Assembly: GCA_041394185.1 (NCBI GenBank)
Contig: JAWKIQ010000001.1
Span: 1 to 64,000, forward strand
Direction of reading: 5' to 3'
Origin: Acidimicrobiales bacterium
GTDB lineage: Bacteria > Actinomycetota > Acidimicrobiia > Acidimicrobiales > Poriferisodalaceae
DNA: 64,000 bases
Made by a program: the position numbers and the translations under genes. The notes under the pieces were generated by a model, which saw only the letters and a program-made list of their open reading frames with translations, did no database searches and had not been told where the DNA came from. Of the stretch, positions 56,252 to 64,000 are shown in pieces; the first letter of the stretch is position 1, and each line of letters opens with the position of its first letter.

Positions 56252-56301
56252 GCACCCGCACCAGTGGACTTCAGTCCCTGATCAACACGGCTTGGGCTCG
56301 G

Positions 56302-56307
56302 TACCGT
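56302..56307 (+). promoter_or_regulatory. -10 element of the cytochrome c gene (leaderless start)
   Basis: TACCGT lies 7 bases before GTG 56315. Confidence 0.4.
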
Positions 56308-56314
56308 GTAGGTC

Positions 56315-56665
56315 GTGAAGACCCCCCATCGCGCCTTGGCGGCGCTGTTCTGTATTGCGTTCATGTTCGTGTCGTGCGGCGGCTCTGAGGAGGTCTCGGA
56401 CTTCGTCCCGCCCGCCGACGAGAGCTATCCAGCACAGCAGGTAGAACAAGGCCAAGCCATCTACCAGCGCTACTGCCAGTCGTGTCACAAAGCAGACGGG
56501 TCGGGCCAGGTTGGCCCCAATATTCGCCAGGTCTGGGAGCGTCTGAGCTTCGAGGAAGAGGTCGAGGTCGTAGCGGGTGGGCGCAACCAGATGCCCAAGT
56601 TCGAACAAACCCTCACACCCGAAGAGATCGAGGACGTCGTCGCCTACACGCGCGTCGGCTGGTGA
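56315..56665 (+). CDS. Small c-type cytochrome lipoprotein
   Basis: A 116-residue exported protein. The signal peptide ends in a lipobox (MFVSCGGS), so Cys21 is probably lipidated. The haem site is YCQSCHKADGSG (CxxCH), and the distal Met ligand is in NQMPKFEQTLTPEEIEDVVA. This is the single-domain class I cytochrome c of respiratory or alternative electron chains. No oxidase genes lie nearby, so its partner is unknown. The GTG start follows the -10 at 56302. Confidence 0.9.
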   Translation: MKTPHRALAALFCIAFMFVSCGGSEEVSDFVPPADESYPAQQVEQGQAIYQRYCQSCHKADGSGQVGPNIRQVWERLSFEEEVEVVAGGRNQMPKFEQTLTPEEIEDVVAYTRVGW

Positions 56666-56687
56666 GCCGATCTAGCATCGGTCGGCG

Positions 56688-57116
56688 ATGACCGACTTTC
56701 CCGATCCCCGAGATCTCATTCCACATCGAGAGCCGTTCCTGTTCCCCCAGCGGATAGTGGCTCTCGAACCGGGCGTCAGCTGCACGGCCGAGTGGCACCT
56801 CACGGGCGACGAAGACTTCTTCGCCGGACACTTCCCAGGTCGCCCGACGTTGCCCGGTGTGCTGATCGTCGAAGCGCTGGCCCAAACCGCCGGACTGGCA
56901 GCCATGGCATCGCCGGCACTGGCGGGCAAGATCCCGCTGTTCGGAGGCATCGACAAGGCCCGGTTCCGTCGCCAGGTCGTCCCGGGCGACGTGCTGGTGC
57001 TGGAGGCCACGCTCGGACGCATGGGTGCCCGAGCCGGAAAGGGCTCGGGCACCGCCAAAGTGGGTGATGAGTTGGCCTGTCAGGCCGACATGTTGTTCCT
57101 GATCGCCGACGCCTGA
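56688..57116 (+). CDS. fabZ: 3-hydroxyacyl-ACP dehydratase (FabZ-like)
   Basis: A 142-residue hot-dog fold protein. LIPHREPFLFPQRIVALEPG, the active-site segment DEDFFAGHFPGRPTLPGVLI with catalytic His, and VEALAQTAGLAA fit FabZ. It lies convergent to the reverse-strand fab operon, 19 bases from the fabF stop, and should supply the dehydration step. A TAGCAT lies 9 bases before the ATG, a looser leaderless match. Confidence 0.9.
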   Translation: MTDFPDPRDLIPHREPFLFPQRIVALEPGVSCTAEWHLTGDEDFFAGHFPGRPTLPGVLIVEALAQTAGLAAMASPALAGKIPLFGGIDKARFRRQVVPGDVLVLEATLGRMGARAGKGSGTAKVGDELACQADMLFLIADA

Positions 57117-57135
57117 AGCGGCGTCGAGCAGGCCG

Positions 57136-58314
57136 TCAGCGGGGCGGGCCCATCAGGATCGAGCCGTTGTGGCCTCCGAAGCCCAGGCTGTTCGACAGGC
57201 TCGGACCAGGCGTCCACGCCCGCGGGCTGCCGTGCACCACATCGATGGCCGGCATTTCGGGGTCGAGGTTCTCGAACCCGGCCGTGGGCGGAATCAGGCC
57301 CTTGTCGATCGACAGGGCCAGCGCCACCGCCTCGATAGCACCTGCGGCTCCAAGGCCGTGGCCGGTCACACCCTTGATCGACGTAACCGCTGGGCCGGGA
57401 GTACCAAACAGTTTGGCCACTGCCTGGGCCTCGGCCATGTCGTTCAGCGGCGTCGATGTGCCATGAGCGTTGACATGGGCGATGTCAGCCGGCGTCAGGC
57501 CGGCGTCGTCCAGAGCCAACTGCATGCAGGCCACCGCACCCACACCGCCAGGCGAGGGCGCCGTGATGTGATGGGCGTCGGCATTCGAGCCTGATCCCAG
57601 CAACTCGGCGATGATGGTCGCACCTCTGGCAACCGCAGAGTCCCATTCCTCGAGCACCAGCACGCCGGCACCCTCGGTCATGACGAAGCCGTCCCGGTCC
57701 TTGTCGAATGGGCGCGAGACACCCGAATTCGACAAGGCGGTCATGTTGCGGAAACCGGCGATACCAGTGACCGTCATGGCCGCTTCGCAGCCCCCGGTCA
57801 CCACCGTGTCACAGCGGCCCATGGCGATCAGCCGGGCGGCATACCCGATCGAGTGAGTGCCAGCGGCACACGCCGTGGTGATGGTCTCATTGGGGCCCTG
57901 AAGACCCCACTTCATGGAGATCGCAGCGCCAGACGCGTTGGGCATCATCATCGGCACCAAGAATGGGCTTACGCGACGCTCGCCCTTCTCGGCACAAACA
58001 TGAACCTGGTCTTCGAACGTCCCCATGCCGCCGACACCGGTCGCGTATATGACACCACTGCGTGCCGGGTCGGAATGGATTCCGCCCGCCTGGGCGATGG
58101 CCTCGGTGGCAGCCGCAATTGCGAACTGGGTCGAGCGGTCTGCCCTGCGGGCATCCTTGGGGCTGTCGTAATAGGGCGACGGATCGAAGTCGGCGATGCG
58201 GCGCTCGGCGCCATCGGTAGCAGGACCGCAGATGCCCTCCCAGAAGGCATCAACACCGATACCTGCCGACGACACCACACCGAGCCCGGTGATGGCGACG
58301 CGGCGCCCGTACAT
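57136..58314 (-). CDS. fabF: 3-oxoacyl-ACP synthase II (FabF)
   Basis: A 392-residue condensing enzyme. The Cys-His-His triad is in TTACAAGTHSIGYAARLI, VNAHGTSTPLNDMAEAQA and GVTGHGLGAAGAIEA; VAITGLGVVSSAGIGVDAFW starts the fold and SLGFGGHNGSI ends it. ATG 58314 shares a base with the acpP stop (TGATG). It is the last gene of the fabD-fabH-fabG-acpP-fabF transcript. Confidence 0.96.
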   Translation of the reverse strand: MYGRRVAITGLGVVSSAGIGVDAFWEGICGPATDGAERRIADFDPSPYYDSPKDARRADRSTQFAIAAATEAIAQAGGIHSDPARSGVIYATGVGGMGTFEDQVHVCAEKGERRVSPFLVPMMMPNASGAAISMKWGLQGPNETITTACAAGTHSIGYAARLIAMGRCDTVVTGGCEAAMTVTGIAGFRNMTALSNSGVSRPFDKDRDGFVMTEGAGVLVLEEWDSAVARGATIIAELLGSGSNADAHHITAPSPGGVGAVACMQLALDDAGLTPADIAHVNAHGTSTPLNDMAEAQAVAKLFGTPGPAVTSIKGVTGHGLGAAGAIEAVALALSIDKGLIPPTAGFENLDPEMPAIDVVHGSPRAWTPGPSLSNSLGFGGHNGSILMGPPR

Positions 58315-58547
58315 CACAGCTTCGATTCGACGAGGGCCATGGCCTCTTTGACGCCCACGACGCCGTCGAGCTCTTCCTCGTCGACACTGATGTCGAACTC
58401 TTCCTCGAGTGCCATGACCAGCTCGACGAGATCGAGGCTGTCGGCGTCGAGATCGTCGGCGAAGCTCGCCTCCATCGTCACCTGATCGGCTTCGACGCCG
58501 AGCACTTCGACGGCACACTTCTTGAATCGATCGAAGTTGTCGCTCAC
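58314..58547 (-). CDS. acpP: Acyl carrier protein
   Basis: A 77-residue acidic helical protein. The phosphopantetheine serine is in DDLDADSLDLVELVMALEEE (DSL motif). It carries growing acyl chains between the Fab enzymes encoded around it. A 133-base gap, part of which is a 35-base tandem repeat, separates it from fabG; GGAGACAACC precedes the ATG as a fair SD. Confidence 0.97.
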   Translation of the reverse strand: MSDNFDRFKKCAVEVLGVEADQVTMEASFADDLDADSLDLVELVMALEEEFDISVDEEELDGVVGVKEAMALVESKL

Positions 58548-58622
58548 GGTTGTCTCCTGTGGGTGTGATGTCTTCGTCTAAAGACGCTGGTCGAATCTAT
58601 CGGGTTTGTTGTACAGCGACGG

Positions 58623-58692
58623 GCTGTGTTGGTCTGGCATGGTCCCTAGTGGCCCATGCTGTGTCGCTCTGGCATGGTCCCTAGTGGCCCAT
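58623..58692. repeat. 35-base tandem duplication at the 3' end of fabG
   Basis: Units 58623-58657 and 58658-58692 differ at two positions near their starts. Each carries GCATGG...CCATGC, a small inverted repeat. The copy nearer fabG contains its last codons and stop; the other repeats them after the stop. Confidence 0.85.
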
Positions 58693-59409
58693 GCCCAATC
58701 CACCATCGACTGGGATGACGGCGCCTGTGATGTACGACGCCGCAGGCGATGCCAAGAACACGACTGCGCCCGCCACCTCGGCGGGCTCGGCCACCCGCCC
58801 CAGGGGCACACTGCTGGTGATGGCCGCCCGCTGGTCGTCGGTCAATGCCTCGAGCATGTCGGTGGCAACAGGACCCGGCGCCACCACGTTGACCGTCACG
58901 TTGCGGCTGCCCAGTTCGCGGGCCAACGATCGGGCCATACCTACCAACCCGGCCTTCGAAGCGGCGTAGTTCACCTGGCCTGCCTGGCCGGACAGACCCA
59001 CGACCGACGAGATGAAGATCATTGCGCCTTTGCGGGCCCGCAGCATGCCCCTGGCGGCCCGCTTGGCCATCCGGTACGTGCCGGTGAGGTTCGTGTCGAC
59101 CACCGAGGCGAAATCTTCGTCGCTCATCCGCAGGACCAACTGATCGTTTGTGATACCCGCATTGGCCACCAGCACCTCGACCGGCCCCAATTGGGAGGCG
59201 ATCGCCTCGAAGGCGGCATCGACAGCCTCGCCGTCGGTCTGGTCGCACTGGATCGCCAGCAAGCGATCGTCATCTGGTGGGCCCGACCGGTAGGTGACCG
59301 CCACGCGGTCGCCGTTGTCGGCAAAAGCCTGGGCGATCGCCAGGCCGATGCCACGCGAACCGCCCGACACCAGGACCACCCGCCCGGTCGGCTCGGAAGT
59401 GTCGGTCAT
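58681..59409 (-). CDS. fabG: 3-oxoacyl-ACP reductase (FabG)
   Basis: A 242-residue short-chain dehydrogenase reducing 3-oxoacyl-ACP with NADPH. The nucleotide motif GGSRGIGLAIAQAF, NAGITNDQLVLRMSDEDFAS (FabG-type NAGI), the Ser in FISSVVGLSGQAGQVNYAAS KAG with Tyr and Lys, and PGPVATDML are all present. The ATG overlaps the fabH stop. Its last four codons lie in a 35-base tandem duplication. Confidence 0.94.
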   Translation of the reverse strand: MTDTSEPTGRVVLVSGGSRGIGLAIAQAFADNGDRVAVTYRSGPPDDDRLLAIQCDQTDGEAVDAAFEAIASQLGPVEVLVANAGITNDQLVLRMSDEDFASVVDTNLTGTYRMAKRAARGMLRARKGAMIFISSVVGLSGQAGQVNYAASKAGLVGMARSLARELGSRNVTVNVVAPGPVATDMLEALTDDQRAAITSSVPLGRVAEPAEVAGAVVFLASPAASYITGAVIPVDGGLGMGH

Positions 59410-60377
59410 GTGTCTGCACTCCAACGCACTACGGCGGCAGCCGAGGTCATGCCCGCCCCGAAACCGACGAACAACACCCGATCACCCTTGTGGATTCGGC
59501 CGCCCTCCAGGGCATCGACAAGGGCCAGCGGAATCGACGCAGACGAGGTGTTGCCGGTGTAGTGAAGGACGGTGATCGCCTTGTCAGACGGGATGCCGAG
59601 ACGTCGACACGATGCGTCGATGATGCGGATGTTGGCTTGATGGGGGATCACGTGGTCGACGTCGTCTGGGGTCATGCCCGCCATGTCGAGCGCTTCGCGA
59701 GCGGCCGCCTCCATTACCAGGACGGCGTTCTTGAACACCGCTCGGCCGTCCATGATGAGCGTCCCGGCGCGCTCGGCGTACAGAGCGGGCTCGAGCGTGC
59801 CGTCAGAACTCATCGAGAAGCCGAGCAGATCGCCTTCGTCGTCGCAGCGCTCGAGAACCGCGGCGCCGGCGCCGTCGGCGAACAAGATGCAAGTGCCGCG
59901 GTCTTCCCAGTCGACGATCGTCGAAAGAGTCTCAGAGCCGATCACCAGGATCTTGCCCAAACCCGACTTGATGAACCCCTGAGCGGCGACCATTCCGTAG
60001 ACAAAACCCGAGCACGCGGCATTGAGGTCGAAGGCGCCACACTTGAGCCCCAACTCGGCCTGCACACGAGATGCGCTGGCAGGCACCTGGCGATCTGGGG
60101 TGGTCGTGGCCAAGATGACCAGATCGATCTCGTCTGGCTTGGCCCCCGCCCTCTCCATGGCGGCGCGGCCGGCGTCGACGGCCAGACCAGCGGTGGTACC
60201 CCCGATTCGGCGTTCCTTGATGCCGGTGCGTTCGGTGATCCACTCGTCGCTGGTATCGACCGCCTTGGCGAGGTCGTCGTTGGTGAGGATCCTGTCGGGT
60301 AGAGCCGACCCCCATCCGGTGATTCGCAGTCCTGTCATTGCGTTGCCGTTCGGTAGTAGCGAACCGATCTGGTTCAT
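59406..60377 (-). CDS. fabH: 3-oxoacyl-ACP synthase III (FabH)
   Basis: A 323-residue enzyme that starts chains from acyl-CoA and malonyl-ACP. The Cys-His-Asn triad is in FDLNAACSGFVYGMVAAQG, HVIPHQANIRIIDASC and LHYTGNTSSASIPLALVD; TSDEWITERTGIKERR is the usual N-terminal motif. ATG 60377 overlaps the fabD stop (ATGA) as elsewhere here, giving about 13 extra residues before MTGLRITGWG (60338), the more usual family start. Confidence 0.94.
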   Translation of the reverse strand: MNQIGSLLPNGNAMTGLRITGWGSALPDRILTNDDLAKAVDTSDEWITERTGIKERRIGGTTAGLAVDAGRAAMERAGAKPDEIDLVILATTTPDRQVPASASRVQAELGLKCGAFDLNAACSGFVYGMVAAQGFIKSGLGKILVIGSETLSTIVDWEDRGTCILFADGAGAAVLERCDDEGDLLGFSMSSDGTLEPALYAERAGTLIMDGRAVFKNAVLVMEAAAREALDMAGMTPDDVDHVIPHQANIRIIDASCRRLGIPSDKAITVLHYTGNTSSASIPLALVDALEGGRIHKGDRVLFVGFGAGMTSAAAVVRWSADT

Positions 60378-61543
60378 CTGGTTCGGAGCCAAGCCACCGG
60401 TTGGCGAGCGGTAACCCGTTCGCCTTCATAGGCCATCACTCCCATGACCGTGCCCTCGAAGGGCGACACCACGGGGTCGTCGCCCACGTGCCCAAGAACC
60501 TCGCCCACCGCGATGTCGGCGCCCACGTCGAGGCCTTGCCGGGGGGTGAACAGGCCGGCGCTGGGTGTTACCACCACGCGCTCGGTGACGAACAGGTTCT
60601 CGCCGACCGACGAGCCCGTCGCCGGATCGGTGCTCTCGAGGTCAGAGATCAGGCTGTCTAGGTCTGAGGGCTTGGCCACCGACACCGTCGTTCCGCCCAC
60701 CGTGCGCTTGGCCATGCCCGTCAGGGCGGCTCCGGGCCCGAGTTCGACGAATGAGGTGACGCCCAGCTCTTCGAGGCGATACAGGCTCTGGCGCCAGCGA
60801 ACCGGGCTGGTCAGCTGGGCGCGCAACAGGTCGGCCCATTCGTCGGCGCCCTCGTGAGCAGACGCATCGAGGTTGGTCACCACGGGCACTGCCGGAGCTC
60901 GGAACCGCACCGTCGACAGGGCCTTGGCCAACCGATCGCCGGCCGAAGCCATGAACGGGGTGTGGAAGGCGCCGCCAACCGCCAGAGGCATGGCCCGCTT
61001 GGCCCCCAACTCCTTGGCCGCAGCGCCCGCGGCCTCGACCCCAGCCGGTGAGCCGGCGATGACGACCTGCCCGGGTGCGTTGTAGTTGGCTACCCACACC
61101 TCTTCGGAGACCGAGCCACACGCTTCGACGACCTTGTCGTCGTCGAGGCCCAGCACGGCCGCCATGGTTCCGGTGGTCATCTCGGCGGCGTCTTGCATCG
61201 CTTCGCCGCGTTCGGCGACGAGGCGCACCCCATCTTCGAAGCTGATGACGCCCGTGGCGGTGAGGGCCGAATACTCGCCCAGACTGTGACCGGCGGCGAT
61301 CGATGGAACGAGGCCGATCCGTTCGACGGCGTCGAGAACGACCATCGACAGCACGAAGGTCGACAGCTGCGAGTTGCGGGTGGCCTTGAGCTCGTCGGCG
61401 TCGGCTTCTAGCAGCAGGCGGGCGACGTCGCGACCGCAGGCTTGCGACGCTTCGTCGACGAGCTCCCATGACGGATGATCGACCCAGTCAGAGCCCATCC
61501 CCGGTTTTTGTGATCCCTGTCCCGGGAACGTGAACGCGAGCAA
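60374..61543 (-). CDS. fabD: Malonyl-CoA:ACP transacylase (FabD) fused to a lipoyl/biotinyl-like domain
   Basis: A 389-residue protein starting at TTG 61543, 6 bases after a strong AGGAGG. The first about 305 residues are FabD: AFTFPGQGSQKPGMG, the Ser in AAGHSLGEYSALTATGVISF, VANYNAPGQVVIAGSP, AVGGAFHTPFMA and SFVELGPGAALTGM. The last about 70 residues resemble a biotinyl/lipoyl domain (VVVTPSAGLFTPRQGLDVGA, GEVLGHVGDDPVVSPFEGTV, GVMAYEGERVTARQPVAWL) but lack the lysine that would be modified. Family members normally stop near 310 residues. It is first in the fab operon. Confidence 0.93.
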   Translation of the reverse strand: MLAFTFPGQGSQKPGMGSDWVDHPSWELVDEASQACGRDVARLLLEADADELKATRNSQLSTFVLSMVVLDAVERIGLVPSIAAGHSLGEYSALTATGVISFEDGVRLVAERGEAMQDAAEMTTGTMAAVLGLDDDKVVEACGSVSEEVWVANYNAPGQVVIAGSPAGVEAAGAAAKELGAKRAMPLAVGGAFHTPFMASAGDRLAKALSTVRFRAPAVPVVTNLDASAHEGADEWADLLRAQLTSPVRWRQSLYRLEELGVTSFVELGPGAALTGMAKRTVGGTTVSVAKPSDLDSLISDLESTDPATGSSVGENLFVTERVVVTPSAGLFTPRQGLDVGADIAVGEVLGHVGDDPVVSPFEGTVMGVMAYEGERVTARQPVAWLRTR

Positions 61544-61681
61544 CAGGTCCCTCCTGGTCGGCTCGTGTGGAGGTTCGACCCCCCGAGGTACTGATTGGTT
61601 ACGGCTTGGTGACGAAATGTTGGCACAGAATGCTGACCACAGCATCAGTACCGTGCGGTAACCTTCCCAGACGCACCTCCG

Positions 61682-61764
61682 GCCCCGGTGGTGGAACGGC
61701 AGACACGGCGGACTCAAAATCCGCTGCTCGCAAGGGCGTGTGGGTTCAAATCCCACCCGGGGCA
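61682..61764 (+). tRNA. tRNA-Leu (anticodon CAA)
   Basis: Acceptor arms GCCCCGG (61682-61688) and CCGGGGC (61757-61763), discriminator A, no encoded CCA. The anticodon stem GCGGA/TCCGC holds loop CTCAAAA, giving anticodon CAA (reads UUG). A long variable arm (class II) and a TGGGTTCAAATCCCA T arm fit leucine. It lies in the 255-base region between fabD and the CoA-transferase; the rest (61544-61681) holds only the fabD leader. Confidence 0.95.
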
Positions 61765-61798
61765 CTCTGCGACCCGTCGGGTCGTGCCGATAATCGTC

Positions 61799-63027
61799 TC
61801 AGTGTGCGGCGATTATCCCGTCGGCCACCAGCCGTTCGATGACGTCGCTCTCGTAGCCAAGGGCCATGAGTTCGTCAGCCGTGTGCTGACCCACCTGCGG
61901 TGTGTCGGCCGACGCCACGAATGCCCCTTCGGACCCGAATCGCACGGGCGGGGCCGGCATCACGATGGTGCCCAACCGCGGGTGCTCGTAGCGTTCGACG
62001 AGCCCGGCGGCTTCGGAGTCTGGATCCAGCAGCACCTCCTCCAGGAACCTCACGGGTGCAACGGGCACCCGAGCTCGACCAGGGCATCGACCAACTCGGC
62101 CGTCGGCCGGGCCGCTATGGCTGCGTTCACCTGGTCGGCGGGCAGAGCGCCCAGCGGGGGAGTGCCCTCGATGCCCAGTACTGTCCCGACGTTGCCGAAG
62201 TGTGTTGGTATGGCTCCCATGGCGATCCAGCCATCCAGGGTTCTGAAGACCCCGTAGGTCGAAGGCATCTTTCCGGCGGACTGCTGGCGCCTCTGGAAGA
62301 TCTCGTCGAAGTCGGCACCGCTGTGGCGGTCGTCGACCAACTCGATCTTGTCTGGTTCGTGGTCGAGGAAGATCGACGCGGTGCGATGTTGCAGCACCAA
62401 GGCCGCTGCAACCAGCGACGTGGCGACGTGTTGCCCCCGGCCGGTTCGCTCGCGGTGGAACAGCGCTGATGCAACGCCGAAGGCCAGCAGCGTCCCGGCT
62501 GTGTAGTCGCAGAACAGCTGCTGGCGATCGAACTCGAGGTCTGGGGTGGCGGCAACCGAGGTCATCAGGCCTCCGAAGCCCTGGGCTACCAGGTCTACGC
62601 AAGCCCGGCCGGCCCACGACCCACCGGCGCCGAAACCGTCGACTTCGCCATAGATCAACGAAGGCTTCTCGGCGCGCAACGACTCGTAATCGAGACCCAT
62701 CTTGGCCGCCGACCCCGGCCTCATGTTCGAGATGACCACATCGGCGCCCAGGCACAACTTGCGGGCAGCGGCGCGGCCCTCTTCGGTGCCCAGAGCCAGC
62801 GCAACCGAGCGCTTGCCCCTCGCCTTGACGACGAACTGCTTGCCGTCGCCGCCGGCGGGCATGCTGTTCAGGCGGGTGGGGGTGCCGGCGATCGGCTCGA
62901 TGCACAAGACCTCGGCCCCGCCGTGGGCGAACTGTTCGGCCGCGTATGGCGCCGCGACGTACTGCCCGAACTCGATCACCCTGATCCCGCTGAAGAGGCC
63001 TGTGTTGGTCGTGTTTGTGTTCGGCAT
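61799..63027 (-). CDS. CaiB/BaiF family (type III) CoA-transferase (reading frame broken at 62068-62070)
   Basis: About 409 codons when repaired. From ATG 63027 (GGAG upstream): GIRVIEFGQYVAAPYAAEQF, the catalytic Asp region PSLIYGEVDGFGAGGSWAGR AC with VDLVAQGFGGL, GRGQHVATSLVAAAL and YGVFRTLDGWIAMGAI. The frame ends early at 62050 (ELGCPLHP), but VPVAPVRFLEEVLLDPDSEA continues in another frame to 61799, ending MALGYESDVIERLVADGII. Loss of one G from a G run (GGGG to GGG) explains it. The substrate is unknown (carnitine, formyl or bile-acid type). Confidence 0.87.
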
Positions 63028-63208
63028 TGGTCCCGCTCCAGTCGGTAGACCGGCGTCGGTGGATACCCGCGCCCCCTCGGTCTCGTCCGATTCTCTCCAA
63101 AACTCATGGCCAAGACCAACCCGCCACCATCGGGCTGATCGTGTTCGTCTTGGACGTCGGTTCGATGTGGTGCTATCCCTGCGACGGCCCGACACCACCA
63201 GGAGACAG

Positions 63209-63931
63209 ATGTACGTAACCGGTTGGGAGTTGGTCGCAGTGTTGGTCGTGATCGTCGCTGGCGCCTGCCTTCAAGGCTCGATCGGCTTCGGGATGTCCGT
63301 GCTGTCGCTGCCCTTCTTCATCTTCATCGAGCCCGACCTGCTGCCGCAGTCGATGTTGGTGGCCAGCCTGCCCTTCGTCGTGTTGATGGCGATCCGCAAC
63401 TGGGGCGAGTTCCAGTGGCGCGAGGTCATCGTGCTGTCGCTGGCGCGAATACCCGGGGCCGTGGCCGGCGTTTTCGCGGTGCGGATGCTCAGCCAAGACG
63501 CCATTGCGGTGGCGGCCGCAAGCGGGGTCATTGCTGCCGTGGCTCTCAGCGCCTGGGCGCCTGCTGTGAAACGCACTCTTCCGGTGTTGACCACCGCCGG
63601 GTTCACCTCGGGCTTGTTCGGCACGGCAGCCGCAATAGGTGGGCCTCCGATGGCGCTGGTGTTTCAGCGCGAGACCGGACCCCGCATCCGCTCGACGATG
63701 AGCATCATGGCCACCGTCAGCATCACGATCGCGCTCACCTCGTTGTCGTTCGGAGGCCAGATCCAGAGCGAAGACTTCGTGACAGGGCTGGTCATGGCCC
63801 CGGCCTCGATCGTCGGGCTCGGACTATCGAGGTTTGTCATCCCTTACTCGGACCGGCGCCTTCGCACGCTGGTGCTGCTGGTCTGCGCGGTCGCTGCGGC
63901 CGCGGCCATCGCCAAGGTGGTCCTTACCTGA
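63209..63931 (+). CDS. TauE/SafE family permease
   Basis: A 240-residue membrane protein with about eight hydrophobic segments and the family's repeated motif: GACLQGSIGFGMSVLSLPFF in the first half and TSGLFGTAAAIGGPPMALVF in the second. The family exports or imports sulfite, sulfoacetate and similar anions; the substrate is not determinable here. AGGAGA lies 4 bases before the ATG. It is divergent from the CoA-transferase gene; any functional link is speculation. Confidence 0.88.
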   Translation: MYVTGWELVAVLVVIVAGACLQGSIGFGMSVLSLPFFIFIEPDLLPQSMLVASLPFVVLMAIRNWGEFQWREVIVLSLARIPGAVAGVFAVRMLSQDAIAVAAASGVIAAVALSAWAPAVKRTLPVLTTAGFTSGLFGTAAAIGGPPMALVFQRETGPRIRSTMSIMATVSITIALTSLSFGGQIQSEDFVTGLVMAPASIVGLGLSRFVIPYSDRRLRTLVLLVCAVAAAAAIAKVVLT

Positions 63932-63981
63932 CCGTCACGGATGGCTTCTGGGCCGCCCGACTGGTTCTAGACTCTGCGGCG

Positions 63982-64000
63982 ATGAGATCGAAGGTCGAGC
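63982..64000 (+). CDS. Possible start of a further gene (cut by window end)
   Basis: ATG 63982 opens MRSKVE and runs off the window. TAGACT at 63968-63973 lies 8 bases before it, the same arrangement as other leaderless starts here. Nothing more can be said. Confidence 0.3.

Overview
The window is GC-rich, densely coded bacterial DNA. It most resembles a high-GC actinobacterium, probably class Acidimicrobiia. The evidence is a mihF-type host factor in front of gmk, an F420-type luciferase-like oxidoreductase, a DUF222/HNH (13E12-type) endonuclease, a rifampin ADP-ribosyltransferase, a helicase-degenerate PriA, the PAMHTEMW form of the CoaC motif, a SARP/BTAD regulator, and many genes whose -10 element lies only 6-8 bases before the start codon (leaderless transcripts). 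The class is inferred; no rRNA is present.

Layout. 1-3775: end of alaS, then ruvX, mltG and aroE. 3768-7950: a coupled trio of O-antigen-ligase-like membrane protein, ECF sigma factor, and single-pass membrane protein with a large outer domain (likely anti-sigma). 7981-15576: type IV pilus cluster (PilT-type ATPase with a PilB/MshE-like N-terminal domain, pilC, pilA, pilD, a fused PilM-PilN, pilO, a PilP-like gene). 15633-18044: small accessory patch (SOS-type HNH endonuclease, VOC protein, arr). 18106-21229: aroB, pepQ-like peptidase, efp, nusB. 21230-30407: pyrimidine operon pyrR-pyrB-pyrC-carA-carB-pyrD, then pyrF. 30507-38749: mihF, gmk, rpoZ, coaBC, metK, priA, def, fmt, rsmB. 38761-47095: aminotransferase, giant SARP regulator, mog-type gene, ribD, LLM oxidoreductase, CPBP membrane protein. 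47170-55689: groES-like gene and a tryptophan cluster (trpEG fusion, ygfZ, J-domain gene, trpC, trpF, trpB, trpA, with tmk on the other strand). 56315-61543: cytochrome c, a fabZ-like gene, then a reverse-strand fatty acid operon fabD-fabH-fabG-acpP-fabF. 61682-64000: tRNA-Leu(CAA), a CoA-transferase, a TauE/SafE permease and the possible start of one more gene.

Genes are packed as translationally coupled strings; ATGA, GTGA, TTGA and TGATG overlaps recur. The most interesting regulatory site is the pyrR leader. A PyrR-type RNA loop sits just before the Shine-Dalgarno sequence, and a perfect intrinsic terminator lies inside the first codons of pyrR. Blocking translation should therefore uncover a transcription terminator for the whole operon. 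Other notable items are a LexA-type box inside the HNH gene's promoter, a PyrC with a broken metal motif, a FabD fused to a lipoyl-like domain, and a pair of palindromes before pyrF.

Three genes (pilC, pyrD, the CoA-transferase) carry single frameshifts, each consistent with shortening of a G run or CG repeat. Assembly or sequencing error is the likeliest cause. No CRISPR array, rRNA, insertion sequence or prophage was seen.
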